From contig WRBJ01000001.1 of the NCBI GenBank assembly GCA_009784615.1, forward strand, positions 1-64,000: a stretch of 64,000 nucleotides of DNA, in the 5' to 3' direction. This document shows, piece by piece, positions 27,918 through 34,462 of this stretch. The translations under genes were made by a program, and so were the position numbers. The notes under the pieces are model-generated. The model saw nothing but the letters and a program-made list of their open reading frames with translations. It searched no databases and was not told the DNA's origin. The stretch comes from Defluviitaleaceae bacterium. Its GTDB lineage: Bacteria; Bacillota; Clostridia; Lachnospirales; WRAX01. Each line of letters begins with the position of its first letter. Position 1 is the first letter of the stretch.

Positions 27918-28346
27918 TTAAATAACATTGTCATAAAGCCACTTCGATAGGATATAAATGACCGTTACACCTAATATACCTGCGGCAATATATAAAAACA
28001 ATACTATTTGGGTAAGAAAAAACGGCACAGCAACCAAAAGCCCAACGCCAATGCCAGCATAGCCCAATTTGTCAATTATACCCTCGCTGCGCATACCGCT
28101 TGACAAACCGCCAAAGTCTGCTTTGAAATGCATAGATTGAGAGTGCTGTTTGCGCTCGCCGCTATCTACAACCTTAATTTCTTCTGGCTTTTCTTGCATT
28201 TTAATTTCATCGTTGGGTTTGGTAGGGATACTTAGCTTTGGCGCAAAAGTTTGTTGCAGATATTTTTGCTCTTGACGATGAAGATAATATGCAAAATACA
28301 GCACCGCCAAACCCATTAACCCAAAAGGTATTGCTACAGCCCACAC
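27918..28346 (-). CDS. Small membrane protein (paralogue 2)
   Basis: A 142-residue protein with the same plan as its neighbour: an N-terminal membrane segment with a short tail (YYLHRQEQKYLQQ), a soluble middle and two C-terminal membrane segments (GIGVGLLVAVPFFLTQIVLFLYIAAGI). GGGGG-type ribosome site precedes the ATG. It begins 11 bases after the anti-sigma stop, so it is in the sigma/anti-sigma operon. Function unknown. Confidence 0.75.
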   Translation of the reverse strand: MWAVAIPFGLMGLAVLYFAYYLHRQEQKYLQQTFAPKLSIPTKPNDEIKMQEKPEEIKVVDSGERKQHSQSMHFKADFGGLSSGMRSEGIIDKLGYAGIGVGLLVAVPFFLTQIVLFLYIAAGILGVTVIYILSKWLYDNVI

Positions 28347-28357
28347 ATTACAACCCC

Positions 28358-28951
28358 CTATTCAGAAACTCTATTACGCTCTACAGCCGCCTTTTGCCTA
28401 GGTATTATATAAACCTGCAATAACAACAAAGCGGCAAAAAGTGCAAAAAACGCAATGCTATAAACCACCATAGACGATTCGGACCAATTGCCTATGCTTG
28501 CCAAAAAGCTGCCAATAGCGGCAATTATGCTTTGCGAAGCAACTGTTATAGCTTCAAAAATATTCGATAATGTGTAGAAGCCCTGTATTTGGGCAAAATG
28601 CACAGCCCCATTGCCAAAAATTGCAAAACCTATACCGCCGAACAAAACAGTAGCAACGGACACCCAAGCCGCAAAAATAGCGCCGTCAACAAGCCTTTCT
28701 TTTACACTTGCCTTTTTTGGGGCGTAAAGATTAAGTTCATAAATTTTTGCCATTACGGAGGCTGCAAAATCTTCAGGAGCTTCTATTATTTCAAGTTCGT
28801 TAAAACCCTGCAAAATCTCGCTATATGCGGCAAAATCTTCATTGCAGGCGTTACATTCTTCCATATGTTGCTTTAGTTCGTTTTGCTCAACATCCGACAA
28901 ATTGCCGTCCATATAATCCATCATCATATCAGTGTATTTTTCACACGCCAT
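28358..28951 (-). CDS. Zinc-binding anti-sigma factor
   Basis: A 197-residue membrane protein. The N-terminal 45 residues form a zf-HC2/ZAS domain with the zinc ligands in KQHMEECNACNEDF. A linker follows, then three hydrophobic stretches (residues about 85-115, 130-150 and 165-185). It would hold the ECF sigma factor encoded just upstream at the membrane until a signal arrives. Its start overlaps the sigma gene by 11 bases, typical of co-translated sigma/anti-sigma pairs. Confidence 0.88.
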   Translation of the reverse strand: MACEKYTDMMMDYMDGNLSDVEQNELKQHMEECNACNEDFAAYSEILQGFNELEIIEAPEDFAASVMAKIYELNLYAPKKASVKERLVDGAIFAAWVSVATVLFGGIGFAIFGNGAVHFAQIQGFYTLSNIFEAITVASQSIIAAIGSFLASIGNWSESSMVVYSIAFFALFAALLLLQVYIIPRQKAAVERNRVSE

Positions 28952-29519
28952 AGCTCGCCTCTCCTTTCATCGTCAAATTTTCTTTTAACAGCTTTCTTGC
29001 TCTAAAAATACGGTTTTTCACTTTGCTCATTGGTTCGTTTACAATTTCAGATATTTCTTGATAACTTAACCCTTGTTGGTGATATAACACAATAGGTATG
29101 CGGTACATCTCAGGCAATTCTTGAAGCATTTCTGCAAGCTGGCGGGTCTGCTCTTTTGCTATATAGGCTTCTTCGGGCGATGGTGCAAATTCGCTCTGCT
29201 CGTGGTCTGTGTCTTCTAGATGTGATACTAAAACCTCGTTTTTAGTACGCCGTCTAAAATCTATAACGTGGTTTGTAGCAATCTTTATTACCCAAGTAGA
29301 AAATTTATAATCGGGTCTATATTTTTCCAAATTTTTGTATAGTTTAATGAAAATCTCCTGTGCTTGGTCGTTTGCGTCCTCACGGTCATTAACCATACGC
29401 AAAACAACCGAATATACAAGATTTTTATATCGTTGCAAAAGCTCGTCAAAAGCGTGTTGCTGTCCGTCAACAACCGCCATAACAAGCTCATAATCGCTTT
29501 TATCGGTAAACGCTATCAT
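28941..29519 (-). CDS. ECF-type RNA polymerase sigma factor
   Basis: A 192-residue group 4 sigma-70 protein. Region 2 contains DEREDANDQAQEIFIKLYKNLEKY and FSTWVIKIATNHVIDFRRR (residues about 50-90). Region 4 contains LPEMYRIPIVLYHQQGLSYQEISEIVNEPMSKVKNRIFRARKLL (residues about 135-180). A GAGGTGAG site precedes the ATG. The regulon probably includes its own operon and envelope functions, as is usual for sigma-W/RpoE-like factors, but the sequence does not show an obvious self-recognised promoter. Confidence 0.92.
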   Translation of the reverse strand: MIAFTDKSDYELVMAVVDGQQHAFDELLQRYKNLVYSVVLRMVNDREDANDQAQEIFIKLYKNLEKYRPDYKFSTWVIKIATNHVIDFRRRTKNEVLVSHLEDTDHEQSEFAPSPEEAYIAKEQTRQLAEMLQELPEMYRIPIVLYHQQGLSYQEISEIVNEPMSKVKNRIFRARKLLKENLTMKGEASYGV

Positions 29520-29606
29520 TTTCTCACCTCTTATACATACATACGCAAGGCTTCAAAAAAAGTCTGCCAATTCTAAAAAATTTAAAATAATACTCATACC
29601 AACACA

Positions 29607-29670
29607 CCCCGTCATTGTGAGGGCTACCGCCACCATAAAGCAATACACACCAAGCCCGAAGCAATCCAGT
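29607..29670 (+). repeat. Dispersed palindromic repeat, copy B (half element)
   Basis: This matches the right half of the element at 1-117 in the same orientation: CCGTCATTGTGAGGGCTACC at its left, then a spacer and AAGCCCGAAGCAATCCAGT at its right. The left hairpin arm is missing, so the copy is truncated. It lies in the 230-base gap before the ECF sigma gene. Confidence 0.8.
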
Positions 29671-29749
29671 GAAAGAAACTACGACAACGTAAGGGTATAC
29701 TACAAACAACTTAAATATCCAAAACCTACCTTCAATTTAGCAAGTAAAC

Positions 29750-30661
29750 CTAAATCCTACGCAATTTCGCAACCAACCCCTCAAAATACAACGGCGGCTG
29801 GACACAAAACTCCATATACTCCCCATTGGGATGCACAAAACCCAATAATCTCGCGTGCAAGGCTTGCCCTTCTGCTCCAAAGTTTTGTTTAGATTTACCA
29901 TATACAACATCACCCAAAATAGGATGGTTTATATGTGCCATATGTACACGTATTTGGTGGGTTCTTCCAGTTTCTAAGCGGCATTTTATTAGTGTAAATT
30001 TACCAATATTTTCTAAAACATAATAATGCGTAACTGCTCTTTTTCCATTAGGGTCAATAGCCATCTTTTTACGGTCTACTTTATGGCGAGCAAGAGCTAA
30101 GTTGACGGTGCCATCTTGACCAATTCGGTTATGGACAATGGCAACATATTTCCGATTTATACTGTGGTTTGCGAATTGTTCGGCAAGCATATTATGCGCC
30201 CTATCATTTTTAGCAACTACCAAAAGCCCCGATGTATCCTTGTCTATACGATGCACAATACCGGGGCGCAAAACCCCGTTAATCCCCGAAAGACTGCCCC
30301 CGCAATGGTGCATTACAGCATTTACCAGCGTACCCTGATAATGCCCTGCGGCTGGATGCACAACCATACCTTTTGGCTTGTTTATTACTATTAGGTCATC
30401 ATCTTCGTGTATTATGTCAAGGGGGATGTTTTGCGGCAATATTTCCAAGGCAATAGGCGGCGTAATGTGAAGTTCGATCAAATCACCGTGACGCAGGCGG
30501 TAGTTGGATTTTTGCGTCTTGTTGTTTACAAGTACATCGCCGCCGTCAATTAGTTTTTGGGCATTATTGCGGGTTATGTCGCCCATATTTTGTACAAAAA
30601 CATCAAGCCTTGCGCCTATATCGCCATTTTCTGCGGTTTTTGTTAAAATATCATTATCCAT
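29750..30661 (-). CDS. RluA-family 23S rRNA pseudouridine synthase
   Basis: A 303-residue enzyme. The N-terminal S4 RNA-binding domain covers residues about 15-75 (ARLDVFVQNMGDITRNNAQKLI), and the catalytic domain contains GIVHRIDKDTSGLLVVAK with the catalytic Asp. IVINKPKGMVVHPAAGHYQGTLVNA is typical of the RluD/RluA group. It probably converts uridines in helix 69 of 23S rRNA, as RluD does. The end overlaps the start region of nothing downstream; upstream it overlaps lspA by eight bases, the usual lspA-rluD arrangement in Firmicutes. Confidence 0.94.
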   Translation of the reverse strand: MDNDILTKTAENGDIGARLDVFVQNMGDITRNNAQKLIDGGDVLVNNKTQKSNYRLRHGDLIELHITPPIALEILPQNIPLDIIHEDDDLIVINKPKGMVVHPAAGHYQGTLVNAVMHHCGGSLSGINGVLRPGIVHRIDKDTSGLLVVAKNDRAHNMLAEQFANHSINRKYVAIVHNRIGQDGTVNLALARHKVDRKKMAIDPNGKRAVTHYYVLENIGKFTLIKCRLETGRTHQIRVHMAHINHPILGDVVYGKSKQNFGAEGQALHARLLGFVHPNGEYMEFCVQPPLYFEGLVAKLRRI

Positions 30662-31184
30662 TTTTGCTAAACCTCAATTTTTTAGAAGGTCTATCATCTT
30701 TAACAAAGAAAGTAAGCACAGCAAGGGCTATAACCGACACAACAATAAAAACATCCGCCATATTAAATACAGGGAAGTTTATAAAACGTACAGCAAACAT
30801 ATCTACTACAACACCGACTGTGTCGTTAATTAGGCTTTCTCTAAACAAGCGGTCGTAAAAATTGCCTAACGCACCGCCGAAAAGAATTAGCAAAAACACT
30901 CGCAAAATATTGGCGATGCGGGTTTTTGGCAATGTGGTGTAATACCATATCATAGCCGTCAAAAGTATTGGGGTTATGATGATAAAAAACCATCGTCCAC
31001 CCTGCAACATACCCCAAGCCATACCGCTGTTTTCGTGGTATACAAGCGAAAGTACACCGTCTATCACAACACGTTCGGGTTGTCCGAAAAGATGTTGTAT
31101 TGTAAGCCATTTTGTTATTTGGTCTATTGCAAAAATTATGCCAACAAACGCTATGGGTAATACCCATTTTTTTATCATATGCAT
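30654..31184 (-). CDS. lspA: Lipoprotein signal peptidase (SPase II)
   Basis: A 176-residue integral membrane aspartic protease that cleaves prolipoproteins. Four membrane segments are visible. The catalytic Asp residues are in GALGNFYDRLF and FNMADVFIV, both intact, and VYHENSGMAWGML is the NxGxAwg motif. The loop between the two Asp motifs is somewhat long. The gene overlaps aroB by ten bases and rluD by eight. It would process the lipoproteins encoded in this window (the importer binding protein, deacetylase and cyclophilin). Confidence 0.95.
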   Translation of the reverse strand: MHMIKKWVLPIAFVGIIFAIDQITKWLTIQHLFGQPERVVIDGVLSLVYHENSGMAWGMLQGGRWFFIIITPILLTAMIWYYTTLPKTRIANILRVFLLILFGGALGNFYDRLFRESLINDTVGVVVDMFAVRFINFPVFNMADVFIVVSVIALAVLTFFVKDDRPSKKLRFSKNG

Positions 31185-32212
31185 TGTATTACTCCTTTTT
31201 CATCAGGATTTTTTACTATTTGTGCCGTACCTAATTTTGATGTGGCGATTATTGTTAGCTTACCGCTTTGTGCCTTTTTATCACGCTTCATTTGTTGATA
31301 AATTTGTTGGGGCGACAAATTAGACGATATTGGCAAGCCGTATTTTCTAATTATGTCAATCACAAAATCTGCGTCATCTTGCGGCAAGTTTAGCTTTGCG
31401 ACAGAATAGCGCAAGGCGCAAACCATACCTATTGACACACAATGTCCGTGGGGCAGTTTAAAATCCATTAATGTTTCAATGGCGTGTCCAAAAGTATGCC
31501 CAAAATTAAGTATTTGCCGTAAGTCATTGTCCTTTTCATCTTGCGTTACAATTTCTGTTTTAATATCGCAACTGCTTTTAATAATATGCAAAAGTGTCGC
31601 TTCATCACAGATAAGCACCTTGCTTATATTCTCGTTTAAAAACTCAAGCAAAGCTACATCTTTTATTATGCCATATTTTATTACTTCTGCCAAGCCCGAA
31701 ATATAATCATTTTTTGGTAATGAAGATAAAACGGCTATATTACTGTAAATTAGACGGGGTTGATGAAATGCGCCTATAAGGTTTTTTTCGCCTAAAAAGT
31801 CAATGCCTGTTTTGCCGCCTATTGCGGAGTCTGTCATTGCTAAAAGGGTTGTTGGAATGTTGATATAATCAATACCCCGCATAAATGTGGCGGCGGCAAA
31901 ACCTGCCACATCCGACACAATGCCGCCGCCAAGTGCGACAACAACCGACGACCTATCCAAACCCGCATTATACATAGCTTGCAGGACATTTGTATAGGTG
32001 TTAAAATTTTTCGCCGTCTCGCCTGATGGGATAATGCAATGCTGTATATGCCATATGGTGCTGTTTGCAAGGACAGTATGCACATCCGCAAGATAAAGCG
32101 GTGCGATATTTTCGTCGGTAATTACCATCGCCGTCTTCGGCACAGATAAATCCCAAATTTTTGATAATGATGAAGCCAAGCCGTCCCAATTATTTTTTAT
32201 TGAATAGCTCAT
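31175..32212 (-). CDS. aroB: 3-dehydroquinate synthase
   Basis: A 345-residue NAD- and metal-dependent shikimate-pathway enzyme that converts DAHP to 3-dehydroquinate. Motifs include GGGIVSDVAGFAAATFMRGI (NAD-binding), NIPTTLLAMTDSAIGGKTGID, SGLAEVIKYG and the metal-binding NFGHTFGHAIE. Length and domain order are normal. The gene overlaps lspA, so aromatic biosynthesis and lipoprotein processing are co-transcribed here. Confidence 0.95.
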   Translation of the reverse strand: MSYSIKNNWDGLASSLSKIWDLSVPKTAMVITDENIAPLYLADVHTVLANSTIWHIQHCIIPSGETAKNFNTYTNVLQAMYNAGLDRSSVVVALGGGIVSDVAGFAAATFMRGIDYINIPTTLLAMTDSAIGGKTGIDFLGEKNLIGAFHQPRLIYSNIAVLSSLPKNDYISGLAEVIKYGIIKDVALLEFLNENISKVLICDEATLLHIIKSSCDIKTEIVTQDEKDNDLRQILNFGHTFGHAIETLMDFKLPHGHCVSIGMVCALRYSVAKLNLPQDDADFVIDIIRKYGLPISSNLSPQQIYQQMKRDKKAQSGKLTIIATSKLGTAQIVKNPDEKGVIQCI

Positions 32213-32234
32213 ATTCGCTCCTTTTTAAACATTA

Positions 32235-32265
32235 TACAAAATGCCCCAAAAAGGGGCATTTTGTA
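32235..32265 (-). terminator. Terminator after the copper-amine-oxidase-like gene
   Basis: A perfect 13-base stem (TACAAAATGCCCC and its complement) with a five-base A/T loop lies between the secreted-protein gene and aroB. The following minus-strand bases are A/T rich. Confidence 0.7.
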
Positions 32266-32312
32266 TAGGAGATTAAGTTATGAAAAGATTATAAGAAAAT
32301 CGTCAAGTCTAG

Positions 32313-33440
32313 TTATTCTGGTGTATTGGTATCCCTGCCTGTGTTTGTGCTTTCTTGCTCATTTGCGTTACCGAATGGTGTTGTAAAATTGGATATTATT
32401 ATACCGTCGGGCGTTGTGGTGGTAGACATACCTAAAACATCACGCAAAAATGAAATTGGTACAAGCAAACGTTGCGGCGAGCCGCCGTCAAGACGCGGCG
32501 CAAGCTCTAAAGTTCGCACATCATCGGCATCGCCGTAGAAATATGAATTAACGCCAGTGGTTAATGTTGATACTACATTACCATTACGCATAATTGTCAA
32601 TGTATTTGTTGCCCCATCCCAAGAAGTTGTATATCCTGCAAATTCGTCAATTGCGGGGGTAATTTGCACCATAACTACATTGTATTGTTCTGGCGGTAAA
32701 GTGATGAAATGGTTTGGTGTGAGCGTACGAAATTCAAAACCATCCCTTGGAAAAGATGATGGAAAAACTGTTCTATGTGCCAGCATAAATGTACCTGACG
32801 TATGCGGCACAATAAGAATATCGCCATCTAAATAAAATGGGCTTGTGTTGGTAAAAGTAATATTGGTAGCGAAAAGTCGTGGGTTTAATGATATGCGGCT
32901 GTTAAGTTCGTTACGTACAAGGCGTACGCCGCCAGGAATGATTTCGTTTAACTGCATAATTTCTAATGTAGATACGTTGATAACTGTGGTTGCGGCGGTT
33001 TCTACGGTGTTTACACCTATGGCACGCATTGTTGTAACCACAGACAAATATTGTTCGCAATGACTTACAAATGTTTCCATAGATACATCAATTGCCGTCG
33101 CTCTTGTTCTATGTGTATTTAAAAAATCGTCAAATTGGGTGATGAAGCGTTCATTTAACGCCGCTGTTTGTTGTGCAAAGCCCACACGGGGCACACTAAT
33201 ATGTGGCAGATGACCTGTGAAGGTAATGCCGACTGTACCAGCACGTAGCGGTATATTGCGTGTTGTTATGCGTCCACGCAAATCACGCATATCGGCATTT
33301 GTTGTGCTTTGTGTGTTACTGTTTGCGGTAGATGTGTTTGCGAAAATATCTTGCACCAAAGGCGCAGACAATGCAAAAACAGCGGTTACGCCAACCACCA
33401 CACCAAGTTTTGTTATATTTGAAAGTTTAGATTTTTTCAT
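32313..33440 (-). CDS. Secreted protein with copper-amine-oxidase-like (stalk) domain
   Basis: A 375-residue protein with a signal peptide (hydrophobic residues about 12-32, LGVVVGVTAVFALSAPLV). The central part (residues 50-215) is unrecognised and Thr/Asn rich. The C-terminal region (about 215-350) resembles the copper amine oxidase N-terminal-like domain found on Firmicutes surface proteins: SWDGATNTLTIMRNG followed by RLLVPISFLRDVLGM. No metal or oxidase function should be inferred; these domains are structural. It has its own promoter and terminator. Confidence 0.78.
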   Translation of the reverse strand: MKKSKLSNITKLGVVVGVTAVFALSAPLVQDIFANTSTANSNTQSTTNADMRDLRGRITTRNIPLRAGTVGITFTGHLPHISVPRVGFAQQTAALNERFITQFDDFLNTHRTRATAIDVSMETFVSHCEQYLSVVTTMRAIGVNTVETAATTVINVSTLEIMQLNEIIPGGVRLVRNELNSRISLNPRLFATNITFTNTSPFYLDGDILIVPHTSGTFMLAHRTVFPSSFPRDGFEFRTLTPNHFITLPPEQYNVVMVQITPAIDEFAGYTTSWDGATNTLTIMRNGNVVSTLTTGVNSYFYGDADDVRTLELAPRLDGGSPQRLLVPISFLRDVLGMSTTTTPDGIIISNFTTPFGNANEQESTNTGRDTNTPE

Positions 33441-33510
33441 AATTTAGTTGCTCCATTCTATTTTGCGGGGCAAATATTTGCCCGCTTGCACACAATTATT
33501 TCATATTCGC

Positions 33511-33539
33511 ATTATAGGTCAATATGTATATACCGTCAA
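33511..33539 (-). promoter_or_regulatory. Promoter of the secreted stalk-domain gene
   Basis: On the minus strand, TTGACG (33534-33539) and TATAAT (33511-33516) are separated by 17 bases. A short palindrome (GCAAATATTTGC) lies in the leader at about 33465-33485. Confidence 0.78.
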
Positions 33540-33602
33540 CCGCTTACATCGTTTTGATAAAAAATTGTAATCAAAACGAAATATATTTAATTTATTTTTA
33601 AC

Positions 33603-33631
33603 TTGAACAGTTGCGATAAATGATGTATAAT
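33603..33631 (+). promoter_or_regulatory. Promoter of the cyclophilin gene
   Basis: TTGAAC (33603-33608) and TATAAT (33626-33631) are separated by 17 bases, about 45 bases before the ATG at 33677. Confidence 0.75.
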
Positions 33632-33676
33632 GTATATTTGTATAAGTATTTTTCGGTAAATAAGGAGCGTACATTT

Positions 33677-34378
33677 ATGAAAAAAATATGGAAAGCTACA
33701 ATATTATGTTTTGCTTTAGGGATGGCGGCTATTGCTTTTGCTGGTTGCGAGGCGGAATCTTTAGAGCGTTTTTTAGGACGTGAACCAAATGATATTGTTG
33801 GGTTTAGCGATTTTTCTGCCGCAAGACCCAATGCTCTTGCAAATCAGCTTGCGCAGCCTAAATCGGGCGAATATATTGCCGTGATGTATACCAACCACGG
33901 CGAGGTTCATATAAGGCTTTTTCCGCAATATGCTCCGCTTGCTGTTCGTAATTTTGTAACACACGCACAAAATGGTTATTATGATGGGGTTACATTCCAT
34001 CGTGTGATACAAGATTTTATGATACAAGGCGGTGACCCGATAGGCGATGGTGGTGTAAGCATTTGGGGAGAGCCTTTTGGCAACGAGGTTTCCCGTAATC
34101 TTGTACATGCGCGTGGTGCGTTGTCTATGGCTAACCGTGATAATGCGCAATGGGGCATTACACAAACAAATACAAGCCAGTTTTTTATTGTAGATGCGCA
34201 AGCCGGCACACATTGGCTTAATGGCGCACACACTGTTTTTGGGCAGGTTTTTTATGGTATGGATGTGGTAGATGCTATTGCGGCTGTGGAGGTTATAGAC
34301 CCAACGCCAGCTGTACAAAATTACCGCCCTGTCGAGGATGTAATTATCGAAAGAATTGAGATTAGAGCTTTTGAATAG
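33677..34378 (+). CDS. Lipoprotein cyclophilin-type peptidyl-prolyl isomerase
   Basis: A 233-residue protein. The signal peptide ends in the lipobox AIAFAGCEAE (Cys near residue 22), and the cyclophilin domain covers residues about 65-230. The active-site Arg is in VTFHRVIQDFMIQGGDP, and NTSQFFIVDA and HTVFGQVFYGMDVVDAI are further signatures. It would speed folding of exported proteins outside the membrane. I place the start at the ATG at 33677 after TAAGGAG; the extra N-terminal residues of the open frame overlap the promoter. Confidence 0.93.
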   Translation: MKKIWKATILCFALGMAAIAFAGCEAESLERFLGREPNDIVGFSDFSAARPNALANQLAQPKSGEYIAVMYTNHGEVHIRLFPQYAPLAVRNFVTHAQNGYYDGVTFHRVIQDFMIQGGDPIGDGGVSIWGEPFGNEVSRNLVHARGALSMANRDNAQWGITQTNTSQFFIVDAQAGTHWLNGAHTVFGQVFYGMDVVDAIAAVEVIDPTPAVQNYRPVEDVIIERIEIRAFE

Positions 34379-34403
34379 ATTTTGCAAATTAACAAAGATG
34401 AGA

Positions 34404-34432
34404 TTGTTTGTTAGCTGCAAATGTGGTATAAT
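34404..34432 (+). promoter_or_regulatory. Extended -10 promoter of the SLH protein gene
   Basis: TTGTTT (34404-34409) and TGG-TATAAT (-10 at 34427-34432) are separated by 17 bases. The ATG at 34421 lies inside this promoter, which supports the TTG start at 34463. Confidence 0.8.
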
Positions 34433-34462
34433 AGTAATGTAAATTTGAATTGGGGTGGTTTT

